From assembly GCF_026914185.1 (NCBI RefSeq), contig NC_070564.1, positions 3,286,001 through 3,350,000 on the forward strand: DNA of 64,000 nucleotides. Direction: 5' to 3'. Origin of the DNA: Puccinia triticina. Lineage: Eukaryota > Basidiomycota > Pucciniomycetes > Pucciniales > Pucciniaceae. The position numbers and the translations under genes are program-made. Positions 31,511-42,280 of this stretch are shown here, one piece after another (the first letter of the stretch is position 1; every line of letters starts with the position of its first letter). The notes beneath the pieces were generated by a model, which ran no database searches, had not been told where the DNA came from, and was given only the letters and a program-made list of their open reading frames with translations.

Positions 31511-33330
31511 ACCAGTGATCAATCTGATTTTGTTTTTCCCTCAGGAAACATTAAGGGTTGTTGTTTTGATATTTTTTCTTGTATCTGACTTTAAAGTTGG
31601 AATAAATTATAATAAGACTCAGTGACAACCATATTGGACTTTCAAACTCTCCAGCTACTTAGGCAAACTGAAAGCTTTTTCAAATAGAGCAGTGGAGACT
31701 GTCAAAATTTGAGCTGGTGGAATGAAAAATCTGTTCAGCAGATATGATTTTGATTTCAATTATGCGAAGGCATCAAGCTTATCATGTGTACTTGAGGATT
31801 CCCATTTAAACTCAACACCAAATTCAACTCCCAGTTCCAGGCAACAAGGCTAACCTACTCAGGCTATGCAGATGTCCATTCAAAGTGAAATGAAAATACC
31901 CATCAGTACTGGAATAGGATAAGGAAATTTGATAAAATGCTGATACGGGTCTCAGGGTTTTATTTATGTATCTATCCTTTTACATATTCTGGAGTTTATG
32001 AATGCATTTCATATTTAACATTTGCTTTCAAGAGGTCATTTATTGGCCTGTGGAGAAGAATGGGGAAAGGGGCTGATGAGAATTTGTCCCTGAACCCCTA
32101 AATTTGCAGCGGCAAAGCCGCCTTGGCCTCTATTATTACTAATCTCCTACATATGCAACACTATAAAAAAGTATAGATATTACCTATGAAAGAGACATTA
32201 TTACGTACTCTCAAATATGTAAATTGTAGAATATTAATTCAGATTTACAATCTACGCCTAAAATAAACTAGGGTATCCCACTGCAACATACCCTAAACTC
32301 TTACTTCTTCCCTGTGTAAATTACACATGAAAAATGTACCCAGTTACCACGGATAAGGTAGCACTTATGCTTATATGCTCATGTACATATGCTTGTAAGC
32401 CTCACAGACACCCAAAAAGGCCGTAATCACGCCATACTATGAAGATATGACACCTTCTGAATCCCATGAGCACCTAGAATGTTCCATTACATATGTAATG
32501 ATGTAATAAGACATTCTTGACGCACAAAGATAAGAAGTACCAATCAATTGGTACATGTTATGTTATGTAGACCAAAGAGGAACAATTAGCCACACGTGAC
32601 AGCCTACATGTCCCAAACAGTAATTACCATTATGTAACCTGTAAATTAGTCTGAAATAATTACCATGTGTTTCAGACTAATTATGATAAAGGAGCATCAT
32701 AAGTGGCCCAATCTAGAAGATAGGACACACATAACAGCCCCTACTAGTCAGAAGTGTTTTAAACTAGCCCTGATACGGCCAAATATTACTTTAGCCACCA
32801 TTGGCACGCCCCAAAAAGGAATAGTCCTTCTGTAGTGTTGCCAAATTGGTCTAGAATCACACCCACAAGTTGGGCAAACACCAAATAGAACCAGAATTAC
32901 ACCCACAAGTTGGCCAGCAGCCATATCCCTGAGCGCCCCCAGAGGGCTTTCATGACTATTTAAAGGACCCTCTGTGCGCTCCAAAGACCCTCCCTCATGC
33001 TATTACACCTACTTTAATTATTACCCACGTGCTCAACACCTGTTCTCTGCCTGGTAAGATCCATAGTTGCTGATTTTAGCCTCATTCCTTTGTCTGAATC
33101 TGCTCAGATTCACCCCAGAAGAACCTCAAGACTTTAAGGGCTTAATTCTAGTAATTTTAACCCCTTTCTCTTGGAATTCTCTGCTTTATTCTTGCTGGGA
33201 TCTAAACCACCCCTGCCTGCACACCCCAGTGCTAACAGGTATCTAAATCTTCTGCATTTTCACGATACCTTAGAGGGATCTAAACCACCCCTGCTTGCAG
33301 GCCCCTCTTATTTTAATTATATTGATTTTA
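31511..33330. other. No gene recognised; AT-rich
   Basis: No credible ORF. 32118-32134 holds AGCCGCCTTGGCCTCTA, shared with the end of the captured segment at 19741. TCTGAAA/TTTCAGA with TAATTA flanks forms a hairpin near 32648-32684. GGGATCTAAACCACCCCTGC occurs twice (about 33199 and 33276). Confidence 0.4.
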
Positions 33331-33715
33331 GGCCCCGTTTGGCACTGATATAAATATAGGTGATATAATCACCGGTTAATTCCATAAAAAATAGAAAATT
33401 CAACATAAAGCCTCCAAATATTTTTTGTAGGCAACCTACAGTGCTGGTCTCTTCAACTGTGAACCCAGAATTAACTTATCCAGCCATCTTCAGCACCATA
33501 ATACCATTATATCACTTCATATTGGTCAAAAGTGATATAATGGTATTATGGTGCTGAAGATGGCTGAATAAGTTGAATCTGATTTCAAAGTTGAAGAGAC
33601 CAGCACTGTAGGTTGCCCAGCAAAAAAAATAGAGGCTTTATGTTGAATTTTCTATTTTTTGTGGAACTAATCAGCAATTATATCACTTATAATTATATCA
33701 GTGCCAAACAGGGCC
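33331..33715. mobile_element. Tourist-like (PIF/Harbinger) MITE, 385 bp
   Basis: The terminal repeats GGCCCCGTTTGGCACTGATA and its partner TATCAGTGCCAAACAGGGCC are flanked by TTA on both sides (33328-33330, 33716-33718), the standard 3-bp target of PIF/Harbinger. The whole element is a near-perfect foldback centred near 33523, with long stretches such as CAGCACTGTAGGTTGCC paired across arms. It has no coding capacity and would depend on a transposase elsewhere. Confidence 0.93.
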
Positions 33716-33718
33716 TTA

Positions 33719-34191
33719 TTAATATAATTAAACTACTTTTTCTCTATTTTTTAGGCCACACAACCTTTCCAAAGCCTTGGATATCATCTCTAGAGTTCTT
33801 AAAAACTCTAATATTTCACTTTGCAGCTTGTGTAGCTAGAACGATTATTGTCCTTGGCATCACACAGGCTGACAATTGGGGGTCTGGCCGGGAAATTTCC
33901 TTCAAACTTATTTGAAAGAAAGGACCTGTTCATTTGATATTTTTTCACATCAAAAATTCTTAAAAATACCTAAAAATATCTCTAAAAATTTCTACTTTTT
34001 ATTCTCTAGATTTGAGCGCTCTTAAAAAATTAAAATTTGACAACAATAACCTTTTTTCTTCCTATTTTTACGGCGCAATCAACTAAAAATCCAAAACCTT
34101 TAAAAACAATAAAAAGTACATAATTTCTACTCTCAAAATTCCAATAAGAAAATCAAAAAATATATCTCAAATTTATTTTATCATTTCTGAC
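33719..34191. other. No gene recognised; possible LTR end and primer site
   Basis: ATCACACAGGCTGACAATTG followed by GGGGTCTGGCCGGGA (33859-33893) resembles the LTR/primer-site junctions of some LTR elements. I could not find a matching second LTR. The rest is AT-rich. Confidence 0.3.
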
Positions 34192-35202
34192 TTGTTTCTG
34201 CCTTCTTTTCTAGTGAATCTCAAAGAAAAAGCCAAACTAATCCAGTATTATCTGGAGTTGCTGCACCTGCGCAAAGAATCCAAACGCTGCGACCACCAAT
34301 CTACCCCGTGGGAATTGCTTACACACAAGGAACAGCTGATCCTTGCCGCTTACCACCTCCACATCCGCGCCAAAGAGGATCTCAAGACCAAGATCAAGAT
34401 CAAAAACTACGCCAGGGAAGCAAAAGAGAAAAAACTGAAAGCCAACCGCAAACAATACCTAGCTAAAAGTAAGCTACTCGTCTGTTTTTGTACAAAACTT
34501 CCCTCCCTCAAAACACTTCCCCTCTCTGACATCCTCATCCGAATACGGCTAACAAGAAACTTGTTTCTCTCTGTAGTGGCGGCATACGGAAACACTCAGA
34601 CTACTACCAACGCCGCAACAGGACCTACAGCCCGAGCTCCTGCCCCAGCTACTAATCCAGCAAACGCACCTGCCGCCGCTCCCGCTAAAGCACCAGCTCC
34701 CGCGAAAGGACCAGCCTCTACCACTGCTCCTACTCCCGCTACCGTTGCCGCTGCCGCTACCACCACTGCTGCCACCACCACCAACTCTGCTGTACCTGCC
34801 GCTACTACAGCCGCAGCCACCAGTAAGTTACTTCACCCAACTTCTTATTCTCCATAGTTACTAACATGACAGATAATACCAGAGCAAACCATCCCAAATT
34901 ACGAGGCCCCCTCCCGCCTCCAACAAGACCTTGCGGCCGCAAAGGAACTGCACAACAGGGTCAAGAACCTCCAATTCTCCGCAATCCAACGCAAGGAATT
35001 GACACTGGCAACCCCCGAGGCTACCCCAGCGCCTCCCAAAACCAATGGTCCACCCAAAGACGCCCCACCTCTGAGTTTGGAGAACAACACAGCAATGGAT
35101 ATCAACAAAATCAACAAGATGATCCTCAACTCATTGGAGCCTACCCAGAAACCCCTTGCGGACCCAGACATCAAGGAGCTTTCAAATTTGGAGCAAATCT
35201 AA
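34192..35202 (+). CDS. Unrecognised, probably spliced ORF: basic helical part, Ala/Pro/Thr linker, gag-like part
   Basis: Block 1 (to 34468) is charged and helical (LKEKAKLIQYYLELLHLRKE, KAKEDL-like Lys/Glu-rich end). GTAAGCTACTCG at 34469 to CTCTCTGTAG near 34577 looks like an intron. Block 2 (34578-34822) is almost only Ala, Pro and Thr. A second intron-like stretch runs GTAAGTTACTTC at 34823 to ACATGACAG near 34879. Block 3 reads NYEAPSRLQQDLAAAKELHN and INKINKMILNSLEPTQKPLA before a stop at 35200-35202. The phases at the second junction do not agree, so either it has a frameshift or the splice is different. The composition suggests a structural or gag-like protein, not an enzyme. Function unknown. 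Confidence 0.4.
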
Positions 35203-35250
35203 CTCCTGGTGAAAAGGCACATTGCTACTTGAACGCAATACCAAGCAATC

Positions 35251-36067
35251 GTGAAGGATAGTGCAACTCCCAAGCTGCAAGCTTTGCTGACTTTGGTGCA
35301 AGAAAGCCAGAAGTCTCTTCAGAAGCTCATTCCCAACAACAAGATAGAAGGGTACTTGAAAGGCTGGAACCCTTGGGAACAAAAGAAGATATACTTCCCT
35401 GCCCCGCCAAAGAAGATCGTAATGAAATTCAAAAAGAATGGCACAGGCAAGAATCAAAGCTCCACCTCAACCAACTTCAACAATCCAGGGAAAAGGAAAA
35501 ATCCGCCAATCTTCTACAGATTGGGAAGAATCTGTACCAGAACATTGACTAAGCCCTTCTATTATGATGTCCCTCTTTGATTCTCTTGATGCTGTTCATT
35601 CCAATCTTTCCGCTCTTGATAACAATAATGAAGCAACCCTCAAGACTATTGGAGATAAAATTGATAATGGTCTAGTAGCAATAAAAGAAACAGTGAATTC
35701 AACTATATTTTCTGTGCTTAACCATTTATATAAACCAGCTCCCATTGAGTTACCTGCAAGACACTGTGCGCACATCATTGGGACAAGCAAAGAGTGCGAG
35801 CTCATTAAGGAGATAGTGCATGAAACTAATTACGAATTATCTGAAATCTTACAATACTCTAGAAACTCAGCAGCTGTTCTCAACTCAACTGCTGACCACA
35901 TTCTACATAGCTTAGAAAAATATATCCTACCTAAGAATAGTAAAGATAATTCAGATATAACTGAATTGATCTTACAACTGAATGCAAGTATGAATGAGAA
36001 ACTAGAGCAGCTAAATAATGGCCTGGATAAAAAATTCGGAGGCTTATCCAACAGAATTAATCTGTAA
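35251..36067 (+). CDS. Unrecognised coiled-coil-like ORFs downstream of 34192-35202
   Basis: Two plus-strand frames follow: 35251-35580 (LQALLTLVQESQKSLQKLIP, then a Lys-rich end) and 35564-36067 (MMSLFDSLDAVHSNLSALDN ... LQLNASMNEKLEQLNNGLDK). They overlap by 17 bases in different frames, so a frameshift or small intron may join them into one protein. The second is a regular amphipathic helix sequence with Asn-rich stretches. No catalytic motif is visible. Expression and function are unknown. Confidence 0.4.
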
Positions 36068-36431
36068 GCGCTTGATTGGGAGCGCTTCACTGAGCAGGGC
36101 TAAGGAGACAAGGGACAAGGGCGCAGGATTCTAGAACCTCTGTGTATATTACAAAAGGGAATCTAGTTTGGGGAAGTCTCAGTACTTCCCTCAAAATACA
36201 ACTGATGAGAGAGAAGGGAGAAGATAAAGTGGAAGAGAGGGAAAAGGGGCCACACTCACCTAGTTTGGGGGAAGTCTCAGTACTTCCCTGCCAAACTAGG
36301 ATAGTGAGAATCTGAGACTGAGTAGGTGGTCTGTGTTGGTCAGTGATTCTCCTGTGAACCTCTCTGTGAGCTCGCGGGAGCCGCGGCTCACATAATCTCC
36401 TCAATATGGAAGTACATTGTTTGGGTAAAAA
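36063..36431 (+). other. Leader or LTR-like region before the gypsy C gag
   Basis: It begins TGTAAGCGCTTGATTGGGAG with a GAGCGCTT partner. The 14-mer AAGTCTCAGTACTT occurs twice (about 36174 and 36269). It precedes the gag ATG at 36432. No matching 3' LTR was found after 43585. Confidence 0.4.
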
Positions 36432-36875
36432 ATGGATGACAAGAAAGAGGTCCCTACTAATAAAGCGCCTGAAATGAAAGGAAATGCTGAGAAAATTCCT
36501 CCTTGCGCCTCTAAGGATGAGCCTCCACATCTTCATATCCCTAAAGACAGTCCTTTTGGCATAAGAGATGTGCATCATCAATGCAAAGGAGTCTACCAAA
36601 GTTTTTCCCCCACTCCTACACCACAACCAAAAAATGAATATCCTGCTGAAATGCGCCAATCAGCTCAGCCTACGCATAATAATCCTTTTATGCATTTTCC
36701 TCCTGTACCAGAAATGAATAATTCCCGTCAAACTACCCCTTACAGGACTTTGGATATGGCGGCAATTAATAAAATAATGCCTCCTTTAAAAGATTGGCCC
36801 AGGTTTGACGGCAAAGGAGAAAATGATCACATGAATTTTATTAGAACTATTCACCAGGAAAATAAAGTAGTCACT
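36432..36875 (+). pseudogene. Gypsy C gag, N-terminal segment
   Basis: The ATG at 36432 opens MDDKKEVPTNKAPEMKG. The segment ends with MPPLKDWPRFDGKGENDHMN, the entry to a Ty3/gypsy capsid, which resembles WPTFSGEGEYNHM in gypsy A. The frame continues after the foldback element at 37802 and again at 42281. Confidence 0.8.
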
Positions 36876-37798
36876 TGATGGCAAGTGACATGACACAGCT
36901 TTGTTTTCAGCTCCAACACTGCTCCAATGCTGCTCCTCTCCACCAGCACATCTAGGGCTCACATTACAGGTGTCAGGATCAAAGCACTCAATGTGACAAA
37001 ACCAGATGATGCTCAGCTTTGGCCCTGGCCCAGCTTATGTTCAGCTTTTACCCTGGCTCAGCTGATGTTCAGATTTTACCCTGGCTCAACTGATGTTCAG
37101 CTTTTACCCTGGCTCAGCTGATGTTCAGTTTTTACCCTGGCTCAGCTGATGCTCAGTTTTTCCCCTGGCTCAGCTGATGCTCAGTTGTTTCCCTGGCCCA
37201 GCTGATGCTCAGCTTTAGCACCAGCCACCTGATGATCATCTTTGGCCCTGGCACAGCTGATGCTCAGCCTTGGCTGTGGCTCAGCTGTTGCTCAGCTTTG
37301 GCCCTAGCCTAGCTGATTTTCAGCTCTGGTTCTGCCCAAGCTGATTCCCATCTTTTTCTCTGGCCTGGCTCAGCTGATACTCAGAAAGCTGAGCATCAGC
37401 TGGCCAGCTGGCCCAGTACTGGGTCAAAGCTGAGCATCAGCTGGGACAGGACTAGGAAAAGGCTGAGCCAGGACTGCTACAAAGCTGAGCATCAGCTGCG
37501 CCAGGACTAGTACAAAGCTGAGCATCACCTGGGCAAGGACTAGTCAAAATGCTTTCTTCCAATTCTGAGAGTGAGCTGCGTGAAAAAGCCGAGTATGAGC
37601 TGGGAAAAAAAGCTGAGTATGAGCTGGGTACCAAAGGACAGAACTGAGGATCAGTTGGGCTCATCAAAAACTGAACAGGACCTCCTTGGTAAATTTTGGA
37701 AGTTGAGGAGATGGTTGGGAGATTGGGGTTGATAGTGGATAGATATTGGATAGATGGTGGGTGGGTGGCTGGAGCTGGTGTGATGTCACTTGTCATCA
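36876..37798. mobile_element. 923-bp foldback element, TSD ACT
   Basis: The inverted ends are TGATGGCAAGTGACATGACA and, on the right strand reversed, TGATGACAAGTGACATCACA. Both are flanked by ACT (36873-36875, 37799-37801). Removing it restores the gag frame through VVTDYFIFP. The interior is a minisatellite of about 30 bp (GGCTCAGCTGATGCTCAGCTTT) in one orientation to about 37390 and the opposite orientation (AAAGCTGAGCATCAGCTG) afterwards. No coding capacity. Confidence 0.88.
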
Positions 37799-37917
37799 AC
37801 TGACTATTTTATTTTCCCGGTGATTGATCATATGCTCAGATCATACCGTGCAGATGAGGAAGCTATTATTTCCAGATTAGCTAGACTTTTTGAAGGCGTT
37901 GCTGCAGACTGGTTTAT
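37799..37917 (+). pseudogene. Gypsy C gag, middle segment
   Basis: In frame with the first segment after removal of the foldback element: FPVIDHMLRSYRADEEAIIS and RLARLFEGVAADWF. It ends at the hAT-like insertion. Confidence 0.8.
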
Positions 37918-38106
37918 CAGACCATAACACATCAAATTGCATTGATTCGAGTATTCCTATTTGAATTTGATTTGAGTCAAATAATGCCAGGGCAAATTTG
38001 AGCTTGAATATTTGAATAAATTTGAATAATGGCTCAAAGGGGCACGTAGAGGGCCAATGCAAGCTTTCCTGGGGCCTAAAGGCTTCAGATGAGTTTGAAA
38101 TGGCCT

Positions 38107-38330
38107 AACAGTGGGTCAACTACGCTAACCATAGCTGTTAGCGTAGTATAGGGCAGCACAAATGCGCTATTTTTTGGCGTGGTGTTAGCACAATTGCGGG
38201 CATCTGCGCTGATGCTACGTGCACAGGGCGCAAAGCTATTTTAGCTTTTAGTGTAGCATTAGCACAGATATGCGCAATTGTGCTAACGCTAAGCACGCAG
38301 GGCGCAAAAGAGCGCACCCTAAGCTGTGTG
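38107..38330. repeat. Decayed CGCTACG-type palindromic repeat
   Basis: Begins AACAGTGGGTCAACTACGCT and contains GCGCTATTTTTTGGCG, AGCGTAGCATTAGC-like and TGCGCAATTGTGC blocks, related to 2820-3296 and 44530-44740. The right end is unclear. Confidence 0.6.
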
Positions 38331-38539
38331 CGCCACTATTGAAAGTGTGTCTGCCACTATGAAAAGTGCGTCCGCCACTATCAAAAGTGCGTCCACCACT
38401 ATCAAAAGTTTGTCCGGCACTCTGAATAGTGCATCCACCATTATGAGATATATATTGTAAGTGTCTTTGGCACCGTGGTATTTTTGAAGCACCAGGGGGG
38501 AATGTGTGGCACTCTCTAGAGAGTGCCAGACCGTATGTT

Positions 38540-39744
38540 CCTTAGGGAACTGTGTCAGATTTCAACAGTTTGTGTATGTGTGAATCAAGCGCCAGAAAAT
38601 TTTAATGTTGTTTCAAACTAAAGCTGATCTCATTGGTAACTCAATATGGCAGAAAAACAGATTTTCACCTTGGCCAATGCATGAATCCATTGCAAATCAA
38701 CTTAAATTGTATTTGAAGGCTTAATAGGCTCTGGGCTCAGGTCATGGGCTACTTTCACAAATTTAAGATGCAAAAACCATGATTCTTTTGTGGGATCTCA
38801 TGAGGTATGATTCTAAATTATAGCTACATAAGGGCAGCAGTAGGCTGAATCATAAATCTGTCTGTCCCAGCACATAGATTATAATTTCAGGGAGGTTGAA
38901 TCAAACCTCATAGAGCCCAATATTTTATAATTTCTCTTTAGCAGAATCTCAAGACCTCCAAGGTGGTTAGAGTAGGCTCAATGGTGCATCCTTCCTGGAG
39001 CCAGGTGGATCTGTGAAGTATGATGATGGAACTTGCAGCTGCGGAGCATGTATGAGTTTCTTGGTCCTTTCTTTCTCACCAGCCCCTCTGAGCCATAATC
39101 ACACAGGAGCTACATCTTCTTCTCAGTGTTGATTCATGGTCCACATTAGACCTGGGCTCAGTCTGGTGATTGTCAATGGGGACATGTGGTGGGGATTAGC
39201 ATCTCCACCACAGGATCTAAATGATGCTTCCAAATCCTTGAGTCCAGTGACCGGAGCACAGTTTTAGCACTGTGTAATGGGTGAGCTTAGCACTGCAAGC
39301 TGTCATAATTGGCTGCTTATGGTTGTGAATTGGGCGGTATAGGTTTAATGTCAGGGGAGGTGGAGGGAGGATCACAATGGATATGTGTGATACTCACAAA
39401 GGTGGGGTGGTATCCTGCTTCCAAATTTCAAATAGAATAGTTCCCAAGAGGCAAATTCATGGCTTTGATGCAGGTTTGCCACCCGCCGTGACATTGCTAG
39501 AGTGGGCTTGGGCTGCCATACTTGGTTTAGTAACCTGGTTTGGCATCAGCAGTGGAGATGCTACACAATCTGGTGAGTTTGCCTGGTCATGGGGCATCAT
39601 TTCTGTGTCACTTGCGTGACATGTCCACCGCTATGTTCGGCCGAACGTTAGGGTGGACACATACATGCTGGGTCCACCAGGACACCCTTGATGATGCTTG
39701 GCCACACATCAGGGTGCTAGGAAATATGTTATGTATGTATCAAT
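38540..39744. other. No gene recognised inside the CACCA element
   Basis: Mixed-composition sequence with no coding frame I would trust and no tandem repeat. Confidence 0.4.
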
Positions 39745-40915
39745 AACAGCTGGTCATCGAAGACATTGAAGAATCTGGATGACCAGCTGTGCCAGTATTC
39801 AAACGACCGGTATGGCCAATCCAGCTTGTCATCAAGAGAGTAGCTCCCCTTGATGACCGGTCTATACCGGTCATCAAGTGGAGTTACAGCTTCTCTCAAT
39901 GACGGGTACAGACCGGTCACTGAGCGGAGTAGCAACTCCTCTCAATGGCCAGCCTGTGCTGGTCATCGAGAGGAGTAAGTTTCCCCTTGATGACTGGCAC
40001 AGGCTGGTCATTGAGGGGAGTGACAGCCTCAACGACCACCTGTACTGGTCATCGAGGGGAGTAACGACTCCTCCCAATAACCAGTACAGCTGTTCATCGA
40101 GAGGAGCTGTAACTCCCCTTGATGACCCGTATGGGAGGTCATCGAAGGGAGTCACAACTCCTTGTGATTACCACTTTTAGGGAAGAGTTGTAACTCCCCT
40201 CGATGACCTCCCGTGCGGGTCATTGAGGGGAGTTACAGCTCCTCTCGATGAACAGCTGTACTGGTTATTGGGAGGAGTCGTTACTCCCCTCAATGACCAG
40301 TACAGGAGGTTGTTGAGGCTGTCACTCCCCTCGATGACCAGCCTGTGCCAGTCATCAAGGGTAAACTTACTCCTCTCAATGACCAGTACAGGCTGGCCAT
40401 TGAGAGGAGTTGCTACTCCGCTCGGTGACCGGTCTGTACCCGTCATTGAGAGGAGATGTAACTCCACTCAATGGCCAGCCCAGACCAGTCATCAAGGGGA
40501 GTTGTTACTCCCCTTGATGACCAGTACTGACCGGCCATCAAAGGGAGTCACAAGTCCTCGATGACCAGCTGCCATCAGTCATTGGGAGGTGTAACTCCCC
40601 TCAATGGCTGGTCAGTATTGGTCATTGAGGGTAGTTACAACTCCCCCCAATGAACGGTACAGACCCGTCTTCAGGAGTCGTTGCTCCCCTCGATGACCAC
40701 CTGTACTGAGCATTCAGGGGAGTAACGACTCCTCCCAAAGAATGGTAAAGACCAGTTATCAGGAGGAGTTGTTACTCCACCTGCACCAGTTATCAAGGTG
40801 TGAACAGATCCTCCCAATTGCCGGTACAAATTGGTCTTCCAGAGTAGTTGTTACTCCCCTCAAAAACTGGTACAGAAAAGTCATTGGGAGGAGATTTTAC
40901 TTCCCATCAGCCTTG
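39745..40915. repeat. Alternating-palindrome array 2, with a 300-bp-arm palindrome
   Basis: About 24 units alternate a GACCGGT/ACCGGTC-type hairpin with a GAGGAGT/ACTCCTC-type hairpin. In addition 39878-40170 and 40177-40467 are reverse complements of each other with few differences, so the array is itself a large palindrome centred near 40173. Confidence 0.85.
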
Positions 40916-41419
40916 TGCTGGTGCCTCAAACTACAGCACTTCTTAAAAAGCTTGCTCTGAGGGAGGGGTCAATTTTGAGTCTTTTATCTTGTTAAGCGAC
41001 CACTTATGCCTCATCATCATGTATTCAACCTGGTGTGGCTACAGCCATTAGGGATTTTTTTAACTTCTACAATTTTGAGATTCATGGCTTGAGAGCTGGA
41101 GCATACAAATCCTCTCACTTTGTAGGGTCCAGTGGCATTGCCATCTCATAATCACAGGACTCAGAGTAGTCCGGTGCACCCAGCCTGAGTGCGGGCAGGT
41201 GGCAGTTGCTCCAGTAGTGCCCCAGCATTCATTTCACATCCTATACAGTCATGTGTACACTGAGGATGCAAGGCATCATAATCTGGTGACATGAAAAAGA
41301 ATCTTGCAAATGTGAGTGGTCCCAGAAAACTTGCTTTCTGGGAAGCACTGTACACATGGACTTTGCAGCAACTTGTTAGAGGAAACCAATCCTGCCAGAA
41401 AAAGGGAGAGAAGACAATA
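40916..41419. other. No gene recognised
   Basis: No ORF, repeat or motif that I can support. Confidence 0.4.
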
Positions 41420-41570
41420 GGGGGTTTCAAAGTAGACCTGCGCGTGCATGCAGGTCACTTTGCATAACCCAGTTTTGCAGGGAGACTGCAAGTCGATGTT
41501 CAACATTTGAGTTGAACGCCGGCTTGCCTTGCCTTGCAAGTGGCACGCGCGGGTCTACTTTGAATCCCGC
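41420..41570. repeat. 151-bp MITE with TTCAAAGTAGACC ends
   Basis: GGGGGTTTCAAAGTAGACC and, reversed, GCGGGATTCAAAGTAGACC form the ends, extended by YGCGCGTGC. TA flanks both sides (41418-41419, 41571-41572). Related to 5608-5804 and 45761-46231. Confidence 0.75.
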
Positions 41571-42280
41571 TAATATCATAAGCCTTCATACAACTGCATA
41601 TACCCCCATGCCAAGTTGGCTTGGATCAGTGATCACCAATCGGCCTACACATGACACACCCATATGAAGATACTTATCACAGATGCTCTCTGTTGACAGA
41701 AAAACTTCGATGCCTATGGCAAGGGAATTGAGGATCAGTCATTGGCATGTCCTGCCAAATCAGAATATGAAAGATGAAGAAATCTAATCTTATGAGCAAG
41801 ATATACTAAAGTTGAACAGCAATTCATGAGGAGTGACTCATGAGTTGAACTATCCAACATGCATAAAATCATCATACTCACATGCAATAGTTCCTAATGA
41901 GTTATAAAAAGAAATTAAACAAGAGGTGAACACTGACATTTAACTCACTTCAGACCAGCATCATGATAAAATTACGGCCTGGCACTCTCTAGAGAGTGCC
42001 ACACTTTCTCCCCTGGTGAAGGATGACCCCACCAAAAATGTATGGGCCAGAAATGAACCAAAAGAAGTCAAAAACACAAAAAATGTAATTCTTTGGTGTT
42101 TTTAATGTATGGGCCAGAAATGAGCCAAAAGAAGTCAAAGACACAAAAAATGTAACTTTTTGGTGTTTTTAATGTATTTTGGAGGTTTTTCCCTCAAATA
42201 TCTCCAAATACTTGAATATTCAACAAATCAGTATTTGACAGACCCAAAAGACGCGTCAAATACCACTGTTCTATGGTCTG

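Larger units (their letters stand above)
38490..42018. mobile_element. CACCA-ended DNA element, 3.53 kb, TSD AAG
   Basis: The inverted ends are CACCAGGGGGGAATGTGTGG and, reversed, CACCAGGGGAGAAAGTGTGG. Each is followed by the palindrome GGCACTCTCTAGAGAGTGCC. Both ends are flanked by AAG (38487-38489, 42019-42021). Ends starting CAC with a 3-bp duplication suggest a CMC (CACTA-related) element. No transposase is seen. It sits inside the hAT-like element and holds hairpin array 2 and a MITE. Confidence 0.78.
37918..42280. mobile_element. hAT-like DNA element, 4.36 kb, TSD TGGTTTAT
   Basis: The ends CAGACCATAACACA and the reversed right end CAGACCATAGAACA are flanked by the exact 8-bp duplication TGGTTTAT (37910-37917, 42281-42288). 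CAG ends with an 8-bp duplication are typical of hAT. Removal joins GVAADWF to ITKTEEVGEQPWGKW in frame, which proves the boundaries. No transposase frame is visible. It contains a decayed CGCTACG-type repeat (38107-38330) and a 3.5-kb CACCA-ended element. Confidence 0.88.
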
